Assembly (NCBI GenBank): GCA_017501255.1
Contig: JAFVXE010000061.1
Location: 1-64,000 of the forward strand
Origin: Clostridia bacterium
GTDB lineage: Bacteria; Bacillota; Clostridia; Christensenellales; Aristaeellaceae
Direction: 5' to 3'
Length of the DNA: 64,000 nucleotides
Position 1 is the first letter of the stretch. Each line of letters opens with the position of its first letter. This document shows positions 18,343 to 26,437 of the stretch, piece by piece. The notes under the pieces were generated by a model. That model saw nothing but the letters and a program-made list of their open reading frames with translations. It was not told the origin of the DNA and did no database searches. A program made the position numbers and the translations under genes.

Positions 18343-19626
18343 TTATGCCAAAATATCAACCGTGACCGTATCGCTCTCGATTTGCCGGATGGCTTCCGGT
18401 TTCAGGGTCAACTCTGCCATTTCGCCGGGCGTAAAGATGCGCTTGCGCTGACGCATAATCTCCTTGCCGCCTGCGGTAAGCACCACTGTGGCGTTTTCAT
18501 ACACGGCTGCAGGGCGGAACATGACCTGTACAGGCTCGGTTTCTCCTTCGGGGATCATCAGCCGCTGAGGCACCACGCCACGGACACCGTTGCCATCCTT
18601 CATCTCCACAAAACGGCCCTGACGTTTTTTGCCCTGCACATAGGCAGCAGCGGCCTTGCCTGCACGGAAGCTCTCTGCGCTGACAAAGTCCACCAGATCG
18701 TGCACATGGAGCACATTGCCGCAGGCAAAGATACCCTCCTTGCTGGTTTGCAGGTTGTCATCCACCACTGCGCCCTGGGTGGCGGGAGACAGTTCCACCC
18801 CCGCCTGCTGGGTCAGTTCGTTTTCGGGAATCAGGCCCACAGACAGCAGCAGCGTATCGCAATCAAAGTGCTGCTCTGTGCCAGGAATGGGGTTGCGTTT
18901 CTCGTCCACCTCAGCAATGGTGATGCCGCTGAGGCGATCCTTGCCCTCAATATCCACCACCGTATGGCTCAAAAGCAGGGGGATGTCATAATCCTCCAGA
19001 CACTGAACAATGTTGCGGTTGAGGCCGCCGGAATAGGGCATGATCTCCACACAGGCCAGCACCTTGGCACCCTGCAGGGTCATGCGGCGGGCCATGATCA
19101 GACCGATATCGCCGCTACCAAGGATGACCACCCGTTTGCCGGGCATATAGCCTTCCAGATTGACGAATTTCTGAGCAGTGCCCGCAGAATATACACCAGC
19201 GCAGCGACTGCCGGGGGTACCCAGCGCACCCCGGGGCCGTTCACGGCAGCCCATAGCCAGCACAACAGCGCCTGCCTCAAACAGCTGCACGCCTTTTTCC
19301 TTGCTGATGGCGGTCACAAAACGGTGTTCATCCACACTGAGCACTGTGGTGCCACAGCGCACCTCAATGCCCAGCTCCTGCACCTTATCAATATCCCGCT
19401 GGGCATATTCAGGGCCGGTCAATTCTTCCTTGAAGCGGTGGAGACCGAAACCGTTGTGAATACACTGGCGCAAAATGCCACCCATGTGTTCCTCACGTTC
19501 CAATACCAGCAGATTCTCCACGCCCGCTTCCCGGGCAGCGATGGCAGCCGCCATGCCCGCAGGGCCTGCGCCGATTACCAGCACATCCACATACTGCACT
19601 TGCTGTTTCAGTTCATTGGAAAGCAT
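18343..19626 (-). CDS. FAD-dependent pyridine-nucleotide oxidoreductase of the glp-type operon
   Basis: About 427 residues. Two dinucleotide-binding folds: FAD at the N-terminus (DVLVIGAGPAGMAAAIAARE) and NAD(P) in the middle (GKRVVILGSGDIGLIMARRM). LLSVGLIPENEL and GIFACGNVLHVHDLVD are typical of the disulfide-reductase-like family. It probably passes electrons between NAD(H) and the neighbouring dehydrogenase. The ATG at 19626 is preferred (GGGGG nine bases upstream); an ATG three codons earlier overlaps the preceding gene. Confidence 0.88.
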   Translation of the reverse strand: MLSNELKQQVQYVDVLVIGAGPAGMAAAIAAREAGVENLLVLEREEHMGGILRQCIHNGFGLHRFKEELTGPEYAQRDIDKVQELGIEVRCGTTVLSVDEHRFVTAISKEKGVQLFEAGAVVLAMGCRERPRGALGTPGSRCAGVYSAGTAQKFVNLEGYMPGKRVVILGSGDIGLIMARRMTLQGAKVLACVEIMPYSGGLNRNIVQCLEDYDIPLLLSHTVVDIEGKDRLSGITIAEVDEKRNPIPGTEQHFDCDTLLLSVGLIPENELTQQAGVELSPATQGAVVDDNLQTSKEGIFACGNVLHVHDLVDFVSAESFRAGKAAAAYVQGKKRQGRFVEMKDGNGVRGVVPQRLMIPEGETEPVQVMFRPAAVYENATVVLTAGGKEIMRQRKRIFTPGEMAELTLKPEAIRQIESDTVTVDILA

Positions 19627-19627
19627 C

Positions 19628-21076
19628 TCAGGCATCCCCCTTTCCCATAGCCTGTGCAATGGTACTCACCAGCAGCTGGCTATTGCCGCCGCCCTTGGTG
19701 ACCTGTGTGGGGTCGATCCCCAGTTCCTCTGCAAGGATCTCCAGTACCCGGGGACTGCAAAAACCGCCCTGACACCGGCCCATGCCCGCACGGGTACGAC
19801 GCTTCACGCCATCAATGGTGGTGGCGCCCACCGGGCGACGGATGGCGGCACGGATCTCCGCTTCCGTCACCTGCTCGCAGCGGCACACAATGGCGCCGTA
19901 ATCGGCATTTTCCTTGACAGCTTCCACCCGTTCTTCCAGCGTCATGGCATAGAAGGGTTTATTGCGCACGGGAGCAGGCTTCCATTCCATCTTTTCGGAC
20001 AGCTGGTTTTCGCTAGCAATCTGGCCGACCAGCAGCTCCGCAATGGCAGGAGCTGCAGACAGACCAGGGCTTTCCACACCAACGGTTTCATAGGCACCCG
20101 GACAGCCTTCCACTGCGCCAATGATGAAGTCGCCATTTTCTTCATGGGCACGGATACCCGCAAAGGTGGTGATCACATTGCGAAGGTTGAGCCCGGGCCA
20201 CGTCATGCGGGAACGCTCGTTGACCATGGCAAGCGCCTGCGCCGTGGTGGCCACATCGGAAGCGTCCTCCACATCTTCTGCGGAGGGGCCCAAAATGGTA
20301 TTGCCGTGAAGCGTTGGCGATACCAGCACGCCCTTGCCCATCTTGCTGGGGCACTGGAACATGGTGCGGGTAAACAAAAGGGGCTGCACATGATCCAGCA
20401 AATAGTATTCGCCCTTGCGGGGAATCAGCTTCACCTTGCGGTCGGAAAGCTGGTTATGCAATTCACCTGAGCCTATGCCTGCACAGTTCACGATCAGATC
20501 AGCCTGCATTTCACCCTTGGTGGTTTCCAGCACAAAGCGGCCATCTTCCTTGCGAACCTGGCTGACAAAGGCATTCATGATAAATGTGACGCCGTTCACC
20601 GCTGCATGGTCTGCCAGCGCATAGGTCAACTCATAGGGGCTGGTCAAGCCGCTGGTGGGCACCAGCAGTGCGCATTGTACATTGGGGTTGGTGTTTGGCT
20701 CCAGCTGGAGGATCTCATCCCGCTCAATGATGCGCAGTTCCTCTACCCCATTTTCAATGCCCTGCTGATAAAGGGTTTCGATGGTAGCCCGCTCCTCCGG
20801 CAGGAAGGCCAGCACCATAGCGCCGGGCTGTCCATAGGGAGCGCCCACTTCCTGACACAACCGGGGATACATCTTTGCGCCATCCACATTCAATTTTGCT
20901 TTCATGGTGCCGGGCTTGGCATCAAAACCGGCATGAACAATGGCGCTGTTGGCTTTGCTGGCCCCTTCTGCCACATCCACGCCGCCTTCCAGAAGCGTAA
21001 TATCCGCTTCATAGCGGGACAATTGCCGGGCAATGGCGCAGCCTACCACGCCGCCGCCAATGATGATGATTTTCAA
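19628..21076 (-). CDS. GlpA-like FAD-dependent dehydrogenase with BFD-type [2Fe-2S] domain
   Basis: About 482 residues. N-terminal FAD-binding fold of the DAO superfamily (KIIIIGGGVVGCAIARQLSR), a glycerol-3-phosphate dehydrogenase-like core (NSAIVHAGFDAKPGTMKAKL), and a C-terminal BFD-type cluster domain with cysteines in VCRCEQV and RCQGGFC. In homologous operons this subunit oxidises glycerol-3-phosphate; the substrate is inferred here. The start appears to be TTG at 21076, five bases after GGAGGG, because the longer frame upstream runs through the promoter. It is the first gene of the three-gene operon. Confidence 0.88.
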   Translation of the reverse strand: MKIIIIGGGVVGCAIARQLSRYEADITLLEGGVDVAEGASKANSAIVHAGFDAKPGTMKAKLNVDGAKMYPRLCQEVGAPYGQPGAMVLAFLPEERATIETLYQQGIENGVEELRIIERDEILQLEPNTNPNVQCALLVPTSGLTSPYELTYALADHAAVNGVTFIMNAFVSQVRKEDGRFVLETTKGEMQADLIVNCAGIGSGELHNQLSDRKVKLIPRKGEYYLLDHVQPLLFTRTMFQCPSKMGKGVLVSPTLHGNTILGPSAEDVEDASDVATTAQALAMVNERSRMTWPGLNLRNVITTFAGIRAHEENGDFIIGAVEGCPGAYETVGVESPGLSAAPAIAELLVGQIASENQLSEKMEWKPAPVRNKPFYAMTLEERVEAVKENADYGAIVCRCEQVTEAEIRAAIRRPVGATTIDGVKRRTRAGMGRCQGGFCSPRVLEILAEELGIDPTQVTKGGGNSQLLVSTIAQAMGKGDA

Positions 21077-21134
21077 GTGAATCCCTCCGTTTTTGCGGCT
21101 GTACTCAGCGTCTTCACAGCCGGATACCGTTGTT

Positions 21135-21163
21135 ATCATACCACGATTTTGTGGGAATGAAAA
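21135..21163 (-). promoter_or_regulatory. Promoter of the flavoprotein operon
   Basis: On the minus strand TTTTCA (21163-21158), 17-base spacer, TATGAT (21140-21135). It lies 59 bases before the TTG start and is divergent from the icd promoter. Confidence 0.55.
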
Positions 21164-21239
21164 CACCAACGACTGTATTATCAGCTTGTTTCGCTTTTGT
21201 TTTTGCCCTGTCCCCACCTGTTCTTATCCTGTATATTGC

Positions 21240-21268
21240 TTGAAAATTAACCCTTTGCCAGCTACAAT
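21240..21268 (+). promoter_or_regulatory. Promoter of icd
   Basis: TTGAAA (21240-21245), 17-base spacer and TACAAT (21263-21268), 39 bases before the icd start. Confidence 0.7.
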
Positions 21269-21307
21269 GGGTAGCGTGATGACTATCCGAAAGGACGTGT
21301 GACCAAC

Positions 21308-22504
21308 ATGGCTTTGATCAAAATGACTACGCCGCTGGTAGAGATGGACGGCGACGAAATGACCCGTGTCCTTTGGCAGATGATCAAGGATAAACTGATT
21401 CTGCCCTACGTGGATCTGAAGACCGAATACTATGATCTGGGACTGAAAAAGCGTGACGAGACCGATGATGCTATCACCGTGGAAAGCGCCAAGGCAACCC
21501 TGAAATATGGCGTTGCGGTCAAATGCGCCACCATCACGCCCAACGCCCAGCGTGTGGAGGAATACAACCTCAAGCAGATGTGGAAGAGTCCCAATGGCAC
21601 CATCCGTGCTATTCTGGATGGCACCGTGTTCCGTGCCCCCGTGCTGGTGAAGGGCATCACCCCCTGCGTGCGCAACTGGAAAAAGCCCATCACCATCGCC
21701 CGTCATGCTTACGGCGATGTGTACAAGAACACTGAATTTGCTGTTCCCGGCGCAGGCAAAGCCGAAATCTGCTTCACTGATGAAAACGGCAACGAAACCC
21801 GCCAGACCATTCTGGAATTCAAGGACGCCGGTATCATTCAGGGCCAGCACAATACCGATGCCAGCATTACTTCCTTCGCCCACAGCTGCTTCCAGTATGC
21901 GCTGAGTGTGAAACAGGATCTGTGGTTCTCCACCAAAGATACCATTTCCAAGGTGTACGACCACCGCTTCAAGGATATTTTTGCTGACCTGTACGAAAAT
22001 CAGTACAAAGAAGCCTTCGAAAAGGCCGGCATCACCTATTTCTACACCCTCATCGATGATGCCGTTGCCCGTGTGATCCGCAGCGAAGGCGGCTTTATCT
22101 GGGCGCTGAAGAACTATGACGGCGATGTGATGAGCGACATGGTGGCCACCGCTTTCGGCAGCCTGGCCATGATGACCAGCGTACTGGTTTCTCCCAACGG
22201 TCAGTTTGAGTACGAAGCTGCCCATGGCACCGTTACCCGTCACTACTACCGCCACCTGAAGGGCGAAGAAACCAGCACCAACTCCGTGGCCACCATCTTT
22301 GCCTGGACCGGCGCTCTGCGCAAGCGCGGCGAACTGGACAATCTGCCCGATCTGTGCGACTTTGCCGACAAGCTGGAAAAGGCCACCCTGGATACCATCG
22401 AAAGCGGCGAGATGACCAAAGATCTGGCGCTGCTGTACGAAGGTCAGGCCAAGGTGCTCAACAGCGAGCAGTTCCTGGATGCTATCGCCGGCCGTATGCA
22501 GTAA
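21308..22504 (+). CDS. icd: Isocitrate dehydrogenase (probably NADP-dependent)
   Basis: Oxidatively decarboxylates isocitrate to 2-oxoglutarate, supplying the glutamate precursor. The 398-residue protein belongs to the homodimeric type II group otherwise common in eukaryotes: [30 protein letters not shown], the metal-binding [17 protein letters not shown] segment and [19 protein letters not shown]. The ATG at 21308 is used; a GTG three codons earlier is too close to AAAGGA. It is monocistronic between its own promoter and terminator. Coenzyme choice was not derived from individual residues. Confidence 0.95.
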   Translation: MALIKMTTPLVEMDGDEMTRVLWQMIKDKLILPYVDLKTEYYDLGLKKRDETDDAITVESAKATLKYGVAVKCATITPNAQRVEEYNLKQMWKSPNGTIRAILDGTVFRAPVLVKGITPCVRNWKKPITIARHAYGDVYKNTEFAVPGAGKAEICFTDENGNETRQTILEFKDAGIIQGQHNTDASITSFAHSCFQYALSVKQDLWFSTKDTISKVYDHRFKDIFADLYENQYKEAFEKAGITYFYTLIDDAVARVIRSEGGFIWALKNYDGDVMSDMVATAFGSLAMMTSVLVSPNGQFEYEAAHGTVTRHYYRHLKGEETSTNSVATIFAWTGALRKRGELDNLPDLCDFADKLEKATLDTIESGEMTKDLALLYEGQAKVLNSEQFLDAIAGRMQ

Positions 22505-22541
22505 CCGTTGTTTCCCAGCGTATATCCTGCCAACAGACAAA

Positions 22542-22580
22542 CCCCTCCGTGCGGTTCAACTTCCGCACGGAGGGGCTTTT
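22542..22580. terminator. Bidirectional terminator between icd and the XRE operon
   Basis: Perfect 13-base inverted repeat CCCCTCCGTGCGG (22542-22554) with 22563-22575, eight-base loop. On the plus strand CTTTTTC follows. On the minus strand TTTGTCTG follows, so it can also end the converging small-membrane-protein operon. Confidence 0.9.
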
Positions 22581-22589
22581 TCATTCAGC

Positions 22590-22688
22590 TTATCGATCTT
22601 TCTTTTTCATACTCAAGTACGCACAGGCCACAGCCACAAACAGGCCGATAGCGATCCATGGGAAGGCTGCTTTGGCGAATTCCAGCAT
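22590..22688 (-). CDS. Small single-span membrane protein (32 residues)
   Basis: An ATG-initiated frame of 33 codons including the stop, eight bases after GAGGG. The product is MLEFAKAAFP, then a hydrophobic span (WIAIGLFVAVACAYLS), ending in the basic tail MKKKDR. It begins 15 bases after the 146-residue membrane protein gene and ends just before the terminator, which supports it as the last cistron of the XRE operon. Function unknown. Confidence 0.6.
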   Translation of the reverse strand: MLEFAKAAFPWIAIGLFVAVACAYLSMKKKDR

Positions 22689-22703
22689 TCTGGTATCCCT
22701 CGC

Positions 22704-23144
22704 TTACATCTTCTTCTCCAGAATTTTCTGGGTGATCTTGGTAGCAATGATCATCAGGTACATACCGATGATGCACAGGTAGGACGGCGTAATCAGCCCC
22801 ATGCCCATGAACACGAAGGCAAGAATAACGAACACGATCATGGCAGTGATCATGCCAACGGTACAGGCAGCACGAGCAATGGCAATGTTGCGCTCATCGT
22901 TACGCTCGATCTCGTCCTGCTCTAACTTCTTGGGCGAAGCAAGTTTCTGACGAATGGTAAAGCCAATGGCTACACAAATAATGCCAAACCCAAAACCAGT
23001 AAACATACCCAGCAGCGTGTTGTCTGCCTTGCCCTCCGGCTGAATGATCAGATAAGTGAGCAGACCGTACAGGAAGCTGACTACACCCAGCGCCACCATA
23101 GCATATCCAATCCAGTTATCCCATTTCCGATTCTTACAAAGCAT
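22704..23144 (-). CDS. Four-helix membrane protein, DUF2178-like
   Basis: A 146-residue protein with four transmembrane segments (IGYAMVALGVVSFLYGLLTY; LLGMFTGFGFGIICVAIGF; GMITAMIVFVILAFVFMG; PSYLCIIGMYLMIIATKI). Between helices 2 and 3 is the charged stretch EQDEIERNDERNIAIARAA, resembling the (R/N)DER motif of DUF2178-type proteins that are often encoded beside XRE regulators. GGAGGAAAG precedes the ATG. Function unknown; membrane sensing or an immunity-type role is possible. Confidence 0.75.
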   Translation of the reverse strand: MLCKNRKWDNWIGYAMVALGVVSFLYGLLTYLIIQPEGKADNTLLGMFTGFGFGIICVAIGFTIRQKLASPKKLEQDEIERNDERNIAIARAACTVGMITAMIVFVILAFVFMGMGLITPSYLCIIGMYLMIIATKITQKILEKKM

Positions 23145-23183
23145 CTTTCTTTCCTCCTGATTAGTTGGTTATAATGCTGATAT

Positions 23184-23348
23184 TTACGAACCCAGACGGC
23201 GGGCAATAATGCAGATAATTGCGAGCCCAAGCGAAACCAGCGCAAGGATTTCATTGGACTTGCCACCATTACGCACATGGCGCACAAGCATACAGATCAT
23301 CGCCACAATCAACAAAACAATCACAAAGATCTCCATTACATTTCTCAC
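23184..23348 (-). CDS. Small two-span membrane protein (54 residues)
   Basis: The frame starts with a GTG that overlaps the XRE gene stop (GTGA), preceded by GGAGGAAG inside that gene. The product has two hydrophobic segments (IFVIVLLIVAMICMLV and ILALVSLGLAIICIIA) separated by the basic loop RHVRNGGKSNE and ends RRLGS. The stop-start overlap indicates translational coupling to the regulator. It resembles the short membrane proteins that often accompany XRE regulators; function unknown. Confidence 0.65.
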   Translation of the reverse strand: MRNVMEIFVIVLLIVAMICMLVRHVRNGGKSNEILALVSLGLAIICIIARRLGS

Positions 23349-23548
23349 GGTTCTTCCTCCTCATAGATAAACATCTCTTCCACTGTCACTTCAAAATAGC
23401 GGGCCAGTTTCATCGCCAGCAATATGGAGGGATTGTACCGCCCATTTTCCAGCGAGCTGATGGTCTGCCGGGACACCTTCATGGCTGCCGCCAGTTCCTC
23501 CTGCTTCATTCCTTTGGCCAGACGGTATTCTTCCAAACGATTCTTCAT
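23345..23548 (-). CDS. XRE/Cro-family transcriptional regulator
   Basis: A 67-residue protein that is almost entirely one helix-turn-helix domain: RLAKGMKQEELAAAMKVSRQ then TISSLENGRYNPSILLAMKL, with an acidic tail YEEEEP. Such minimal regulators (YozG type) usually repress their own operon with membrane partners. It heads a four-gene unit with three small membrane proteins. A perfect 12-base palindrome next to the -10 element is a candidate operator. Confidence 0.93.
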   Translation of the reverse strand: MKNRLEEYRLAKGMKQEELAAAMKVSRQTISSLENGRYNPSILLAMKLARYFEVTVEEMFIYEEEEP

Positions 23549-23586
23549 GGAGACTCCTTTCTGATTCTTCCTTGTTCGGGAAATGG

Positions 23587-23598
23587 AAAGTGCACTTT
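23587..23598. promoter_or_regulatory. Palindrome, possible XRE operator
   Basis: AAAGTGCACTTT is a perfect 12-base palindrome located at about the transcription start, nine bases downstream of the -10 element of the XRE operon. Position and symmetry fit an autoregulatory operator. Confidence 0.5.
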
Positions 23599-23606
23599 AC
23601 ATTCAT

Positions 23607-23635
23607 ACTATATCACGGGAGCATCCTCATGTCAA
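23607..23635 (-). promoter_or_regulatory. Promoter of the XRE operon
   Basis: Minus strand TTGACA (23635-23630), 17-base spacer, TATAGT (23612-23607); 59 bases before the regulator start. Confidence 0.8.
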
Positions 23636-23690
23636 GCGTGCTTTACACAAAACCGCAAACCAATGGTACAAACCGAACGGTAGTAACAAA

Positions 23691-23729
23691 AAAGAAGCTC
23701 TCTATTTCCACTGAATAAAGAGCTTCTTT
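23691..23729 (-). terminator. Terminator after lepB
   Basis: Eleven-base inverted repeat AAAGAAGCTCT (23691-23701) with 23719-23729. On the minus strand the stem ends in a run of six thymines. Confidence 0.85.
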
Positions 23730-23758
23730 CAAATCCGGTCTATGCCCGCTGTTCATCC

Positions 23759-24382
23759 TCAGTCGATGGAACGCAGGTTATCAAAGGGAAAGACCACCCA
23801 GCGAACATGACCCTTGATCATATCCCGGGTAATGGCGGAAGGGGTAGAGCCGGTCAGCCAGTTGGTATTGTAATTCCGGCTGTCGTGGCTGTTATCCCGG
23901 TTATCACCGGCAACGAAGTACTCATCCTCACCCAAAACGAAAGGCGTTGCAATATCGTTGCGGGGATCCTTGTTGCGTTCAGGATTCAGATAAGGTTCCT
24001 CCATGGGTTCGCCATTGCGGTACACCACGTTGTTTTCAATCACAATGGTATCGCCGGGTACACCGATGACACGCTTGACAAAATTGGTGTTTCCACGCCC
24101 CGGATAGTGACAGATCACCACATCGCCCACCTGAGGATCGCCAAAAAGATACTCCGGCTTGGTGACCACCATGATCTCGCCATCCGCCAGCGTATCGCAC
24201 ATACTGCTGCCATCCACCCGCACAGGCTCAAACAGCAGCGTACGAATGGCAAAGGCAATGATCACTGCCATGCCCAGCGTCAGCACCCAGCTGAGCAATT
24301 CTCTGAAAAAGCCTTTCTTTTCCGGCTTTGGAGGTTCTTCCTGAGCATTGTATTCATATGTCATCTGCTGTTCATCCTGCAT
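23759..24382 (-). CDS. lepB: Signal peptidase I
   Basis: Membrane serine protease that removes signal peptides of secreted proteins; 207 residues. An acidic/proline-rich cytoplasmic tail precedes one transmembrane helix (LLSWVLTLGMAVIIAFAIRT). The catalytic serine lies in VDGSSMCDTL and the catalytic lysine in NFVKRVIGVPGD; the family box GDNRDNSHDSR is intact. AGGAGG precedes the ATG. It is co-transcribed with the DUF951 gene 28 bases upstream. Confidence 0.96.
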   Translation of the reverse strand: MQDEQQMTYEYNAQEEPPKPEKKGFFRELLSWVLTLGMAVIIAFAIRTLLFEPVRVDGSSMCDTLADGEIMVVTKPEYLFGDPQVGDVVICHYPGRGNTNFVKRVIGVPGDTIVIENNVVYRNGEPMEEPYLNPERNKDPRNDIATPFVLGEDEYFVAGDNRDNSHDSRNYNTNWLTGSTPSAITRDMIKGHVRWVVFPFDNLRSID

Positions 24383-24410
24383 ATATGGTCCTCCTTATCT
24401 TTCGAGAAAA

Positions 24411-24641
24411 TCAGCCCTGTGCCATCATCTGCCGGAGCGTTTCTGCTTCCGGAACAAGCCCCTGCTCCAGCGTCTTTTTGCGACGCTTCACAAAGGTTTC
24501 CCGGTCCATCATCACAATCCGTCCACAGCCAAGGCATTTGATTTTGATGTCTGCACCAATGCGAATCACTGTCCAGCGATCGCTGCCGCAGGGATGGGTC
24601 TTTCGCATTTGCACCACGTCATCCAGACGAATCTCTTCCAT
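24411..24641 (-). CDS. DUF951 family protein
   Basis: A 76-residue protein with the DUF951 pattern: RLDDVVQMRKTHPCGSDRW, IKIKCLGCGRIVMMDR and FVKRRKK. The cysteines in HPCG and CLGC could bind a metal. The function is unknown; a nucleic-acid role has been suggested for the family. The ATG at 24641 follows GGAGG by ten bases; the longer open frame upstream passes through the promoter. First gene of the lepB unit. Confidence 0.88.
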   Translation of the reverse strand: MEEIRLDDVVQMRKTHPCGSDRWTVIRIGADIKIKCLGCGRIVMMDRETFVKRRKKTLEQGLVPEAETLRQMMAQG

Positions 24642-24671
24642 CAGAAAAACACCTCCGCAGCTTATAACGAT

Positions 24672-24700
24672 ATTATACAACCACAGGCAGGTTCTTGCAA
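24672..24700 (-). promoter_or_regulatory. Promoter of DUF951-lepB
   Basis: Minus strand TTGCAA (24700-24695), 17-base spacer, perfect TATAAT (24677-24672), 30 bases before the DUF951 start. Confidence 0.8.
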
Positions 24701-24779
24701 GGCTTGCTGTGCACCAAATTCCTGCCAGAATGTAAATAATCCGTGAAATCCTGTTTCTGGTTATGCTGAAAACACAAAA

Positions 24780-24815
24780 CACCTCCACCGCCATGAACGA
24801 AGGCCGGTGGAGGTG
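24780..24815 (-). terminator. Terminator of the opp operon
   Basis: Eleven-base inverted repeat CACCTCCACCG (24780-24790) with 24805-24815; the minus strand continues TTTTGTGTTTTC. It follows the DUF3899 gene and closes the long opp transcript. Confidence 0.85.
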
Positions 24816-24821
24816 CGTTGC

Positions 24822-25232
24822 TTAGCGATTCAGATAGAACAGGGTGAAGAACACCATTGCGACTGCCATAAAGGCCAGTCCTGTGATGAAGAGAAAGCCG
24901 TACCCCTTGATGCGGCCCTGTTCCTGCTTGCGCTGATAATAGTCGTAATACCGTTCCTGCTTTTTACTGCCAAAGGGCAGCAGCATCTTTACTGCGTGCT
25001 TGGCAGCGTATGCCAGTCCGGTAAAGTTGCCCGCATTGGCAATTATCACCAGAAAACCAACCATGATCAGAATCACGCCCGGAATGGTGAAGGCATCGCA
25101 CAACAGACGGTACTGCTGCAACGATGGCAAAGCCCGGGAATAGCCATGCAGATCCAGCGTCAGCCATACCATCAGCCCGCCGACAGCGCCGGTAATGCCG
25201 TATTTCAGCAGGAAAGAACCCAAGCGTTTCAT
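24822..25232 (-). CDS. DUF3899-like membrane protein
   Basis: A 136-residue protein with about four transmembrane segments: a first helix YGITGAVGGLMVWLTL, a second at IPGVILIMVGFLVIIANAG, and two near the C-terminus (FLFITGLAFMAVAMVFFTLF). Between helices is a basic stretch KKQERYYDYYQRKQEQGRIK. The NAGNFTGLAYAAKH segment fits DUF3899. It overlaps oppF by four bases (ATGA) and lies before the operon terminator, so it is an integral member of the opp transcript. Role unknown. Confidence 0.75.
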   Translation of the reverse strand: MKRLGSFLLKYGITGAVGGLMVWLTLDLHGYSRALPSLQQYRLLCDAFTIPGVILIMVGFLVIIANAGNFTGLAYAAKHAVKMLLPFGSKKQERYYDYYQRKQEQGRIKGYGFLFITGLAFMAVAMVFFTLFYLNR

Positions 25233-26437
25233 AGACCCAATTCCTTCTTGTACTGTTCTTCCTCGGCGGTGTTGCAGTACACGAAATGTCCGGGCTTGAC
25301 CTCACGCATGGTGGGGCCTTCCACGCTGTAATCGTGGGCTTCCAGCTTGTTGTAGCTCACACGGGTGCGACGCTTCTCTGCGTGGGGATCCGGCAGAGGA
25401 ATAGCGGACAACAGACTCTTGGTGTAGGGGTGCAACGGATGGGCAAACAGCTCGTCAGAACTGGCCAGCTCCACCATCTTACCGAAGTACATAACGCCGA
25501 TACGGTCGGAGAAATACTTGACCACGGACAGGTCGTGAGCAATGAACATAATGGTCAGGCCCAGCTCATCCCGCAGTTCGTTGAGCAGGTTAATGATCTG
25601 CGCCTGAATGGACACGTCCAGCGCAGAGATGGGCTCATCGGCAATTAACAGGTCAGGACGCATGATCACTGAACGGGCAATACCGATGCGCTGACGCTGG
25701 CCGCCGGAGAACTCATGGGGATAGCGGCCTGCGTGCTCACGGGTCAGGCCCACCAACTCAAGAATCTTGTACACCTGTTCATCGATGTACGCCTGATCCT
25801 TGATACCGTTGATCACCAGACCTTCGGCAATGATCTCCCGTACAGTCATACGGGGATTCAGCGAAGCAATAGGATCCTGGAAGATCATCTGGATCTTGGT
25901 GATCAGCTTGGTCTTCTTGGCGACCCGCAGGTCGTTTTTATACTTGATTTTGAGTTCCTTTAGCTGCTCGGGATCATTGCAGGCAGCAACGGCCTGCTGA
26001 TATTCTTCCGTTACCTTGGCAATCAGCGTCTTGGCATATTCCCGGTCAGAATGCTGGTGATCGAACCTGGCTGCCTTGATCTGGCGGCGGTTTTCCGCAA
26101 TCACCAGATTCAGTTCCGCACGCTTCTGAGCGATCACGGCAGGATCGCTTTCCGTCTTCTTCATCTGAGCCAGCCGACGGCGGGCATTACGGATGGCATC
26201 CTCATAGGAGCGGGTACCGGCGCAAATGCGCTGCCCTTTGAAGTAGATGCTGCCGGAAGTGATGTCATAGATTTTGATGACGGAACGGCCGGTGGTAGTC
26301 TTGCCGCAGCCGGATTCGCCTACCAGACCGAAAACCTCGCCCTTCTTGATATCGAAGGTAACATCATCCACAGCCTTGAGGCTTTTGAAATATTGTCCCA
26401 GATGTTCCACCCGGAGCAGGGTTTCCTGATTATGCAT
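25229..26437 (-). CDS. oppF: Oligopeptide ABC transporter ATP-binding protein (OppF type) with inserted helical segment
   Basis: One of two ATPases of the peptide importer; 402 residues. Walker [10 protein letters not shown] at 40-48, Q-loop [15 protein letters not shown] starting at 182, signature [11 protein letters not shown], Walker [13 protein letters not shown], and the C-terminal oligopeptide-transporter extension ([18 protein letters not shown]). Between Walker A and Q-loop there are roughly 95 extra residues (about 75-178), rich in K, R, E, A and Q and probably coiled coil. The start ATG lies inside the oppD stop region, an eight-base overlap. Usual OppF length is about 310-330. Confidence 0.93.
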   Translation of the reverse strand: MHNQETLLRVEHLGQYFKSLKAVDDVTFDIKKGEVFGLVGESGCGKTTTGRSVIKIYDITSGSIYFKGQRICAGTRSYEDAIRNARRRLAQMKKTESDPAVIAQKRAELNLVIAENRRQIKAARFDHQHSDREYAKTLIAKVTEEYQQAVAACNDPEQLKELKIKYKNDLRVAKKTKLITKIQMIFQDPIASLNPRMTVREIIAEGLVINGIKDQAYIDEQVYKILELVGLTREHAGRYPHEFSGGQRQRIGIARSVIMRPDLLIADEPISALDVSIQAQIINLLNELRDELGLTIMFIAHDLSVVKYFSDRIGVMYFGKMVELASSDELFAHPLHPYTKSLLSAIPLPDPHAEKRRTRVSYNKLEAHDYSVEGPTMREVKPGHFVYCNTAEEEQYKKELGL

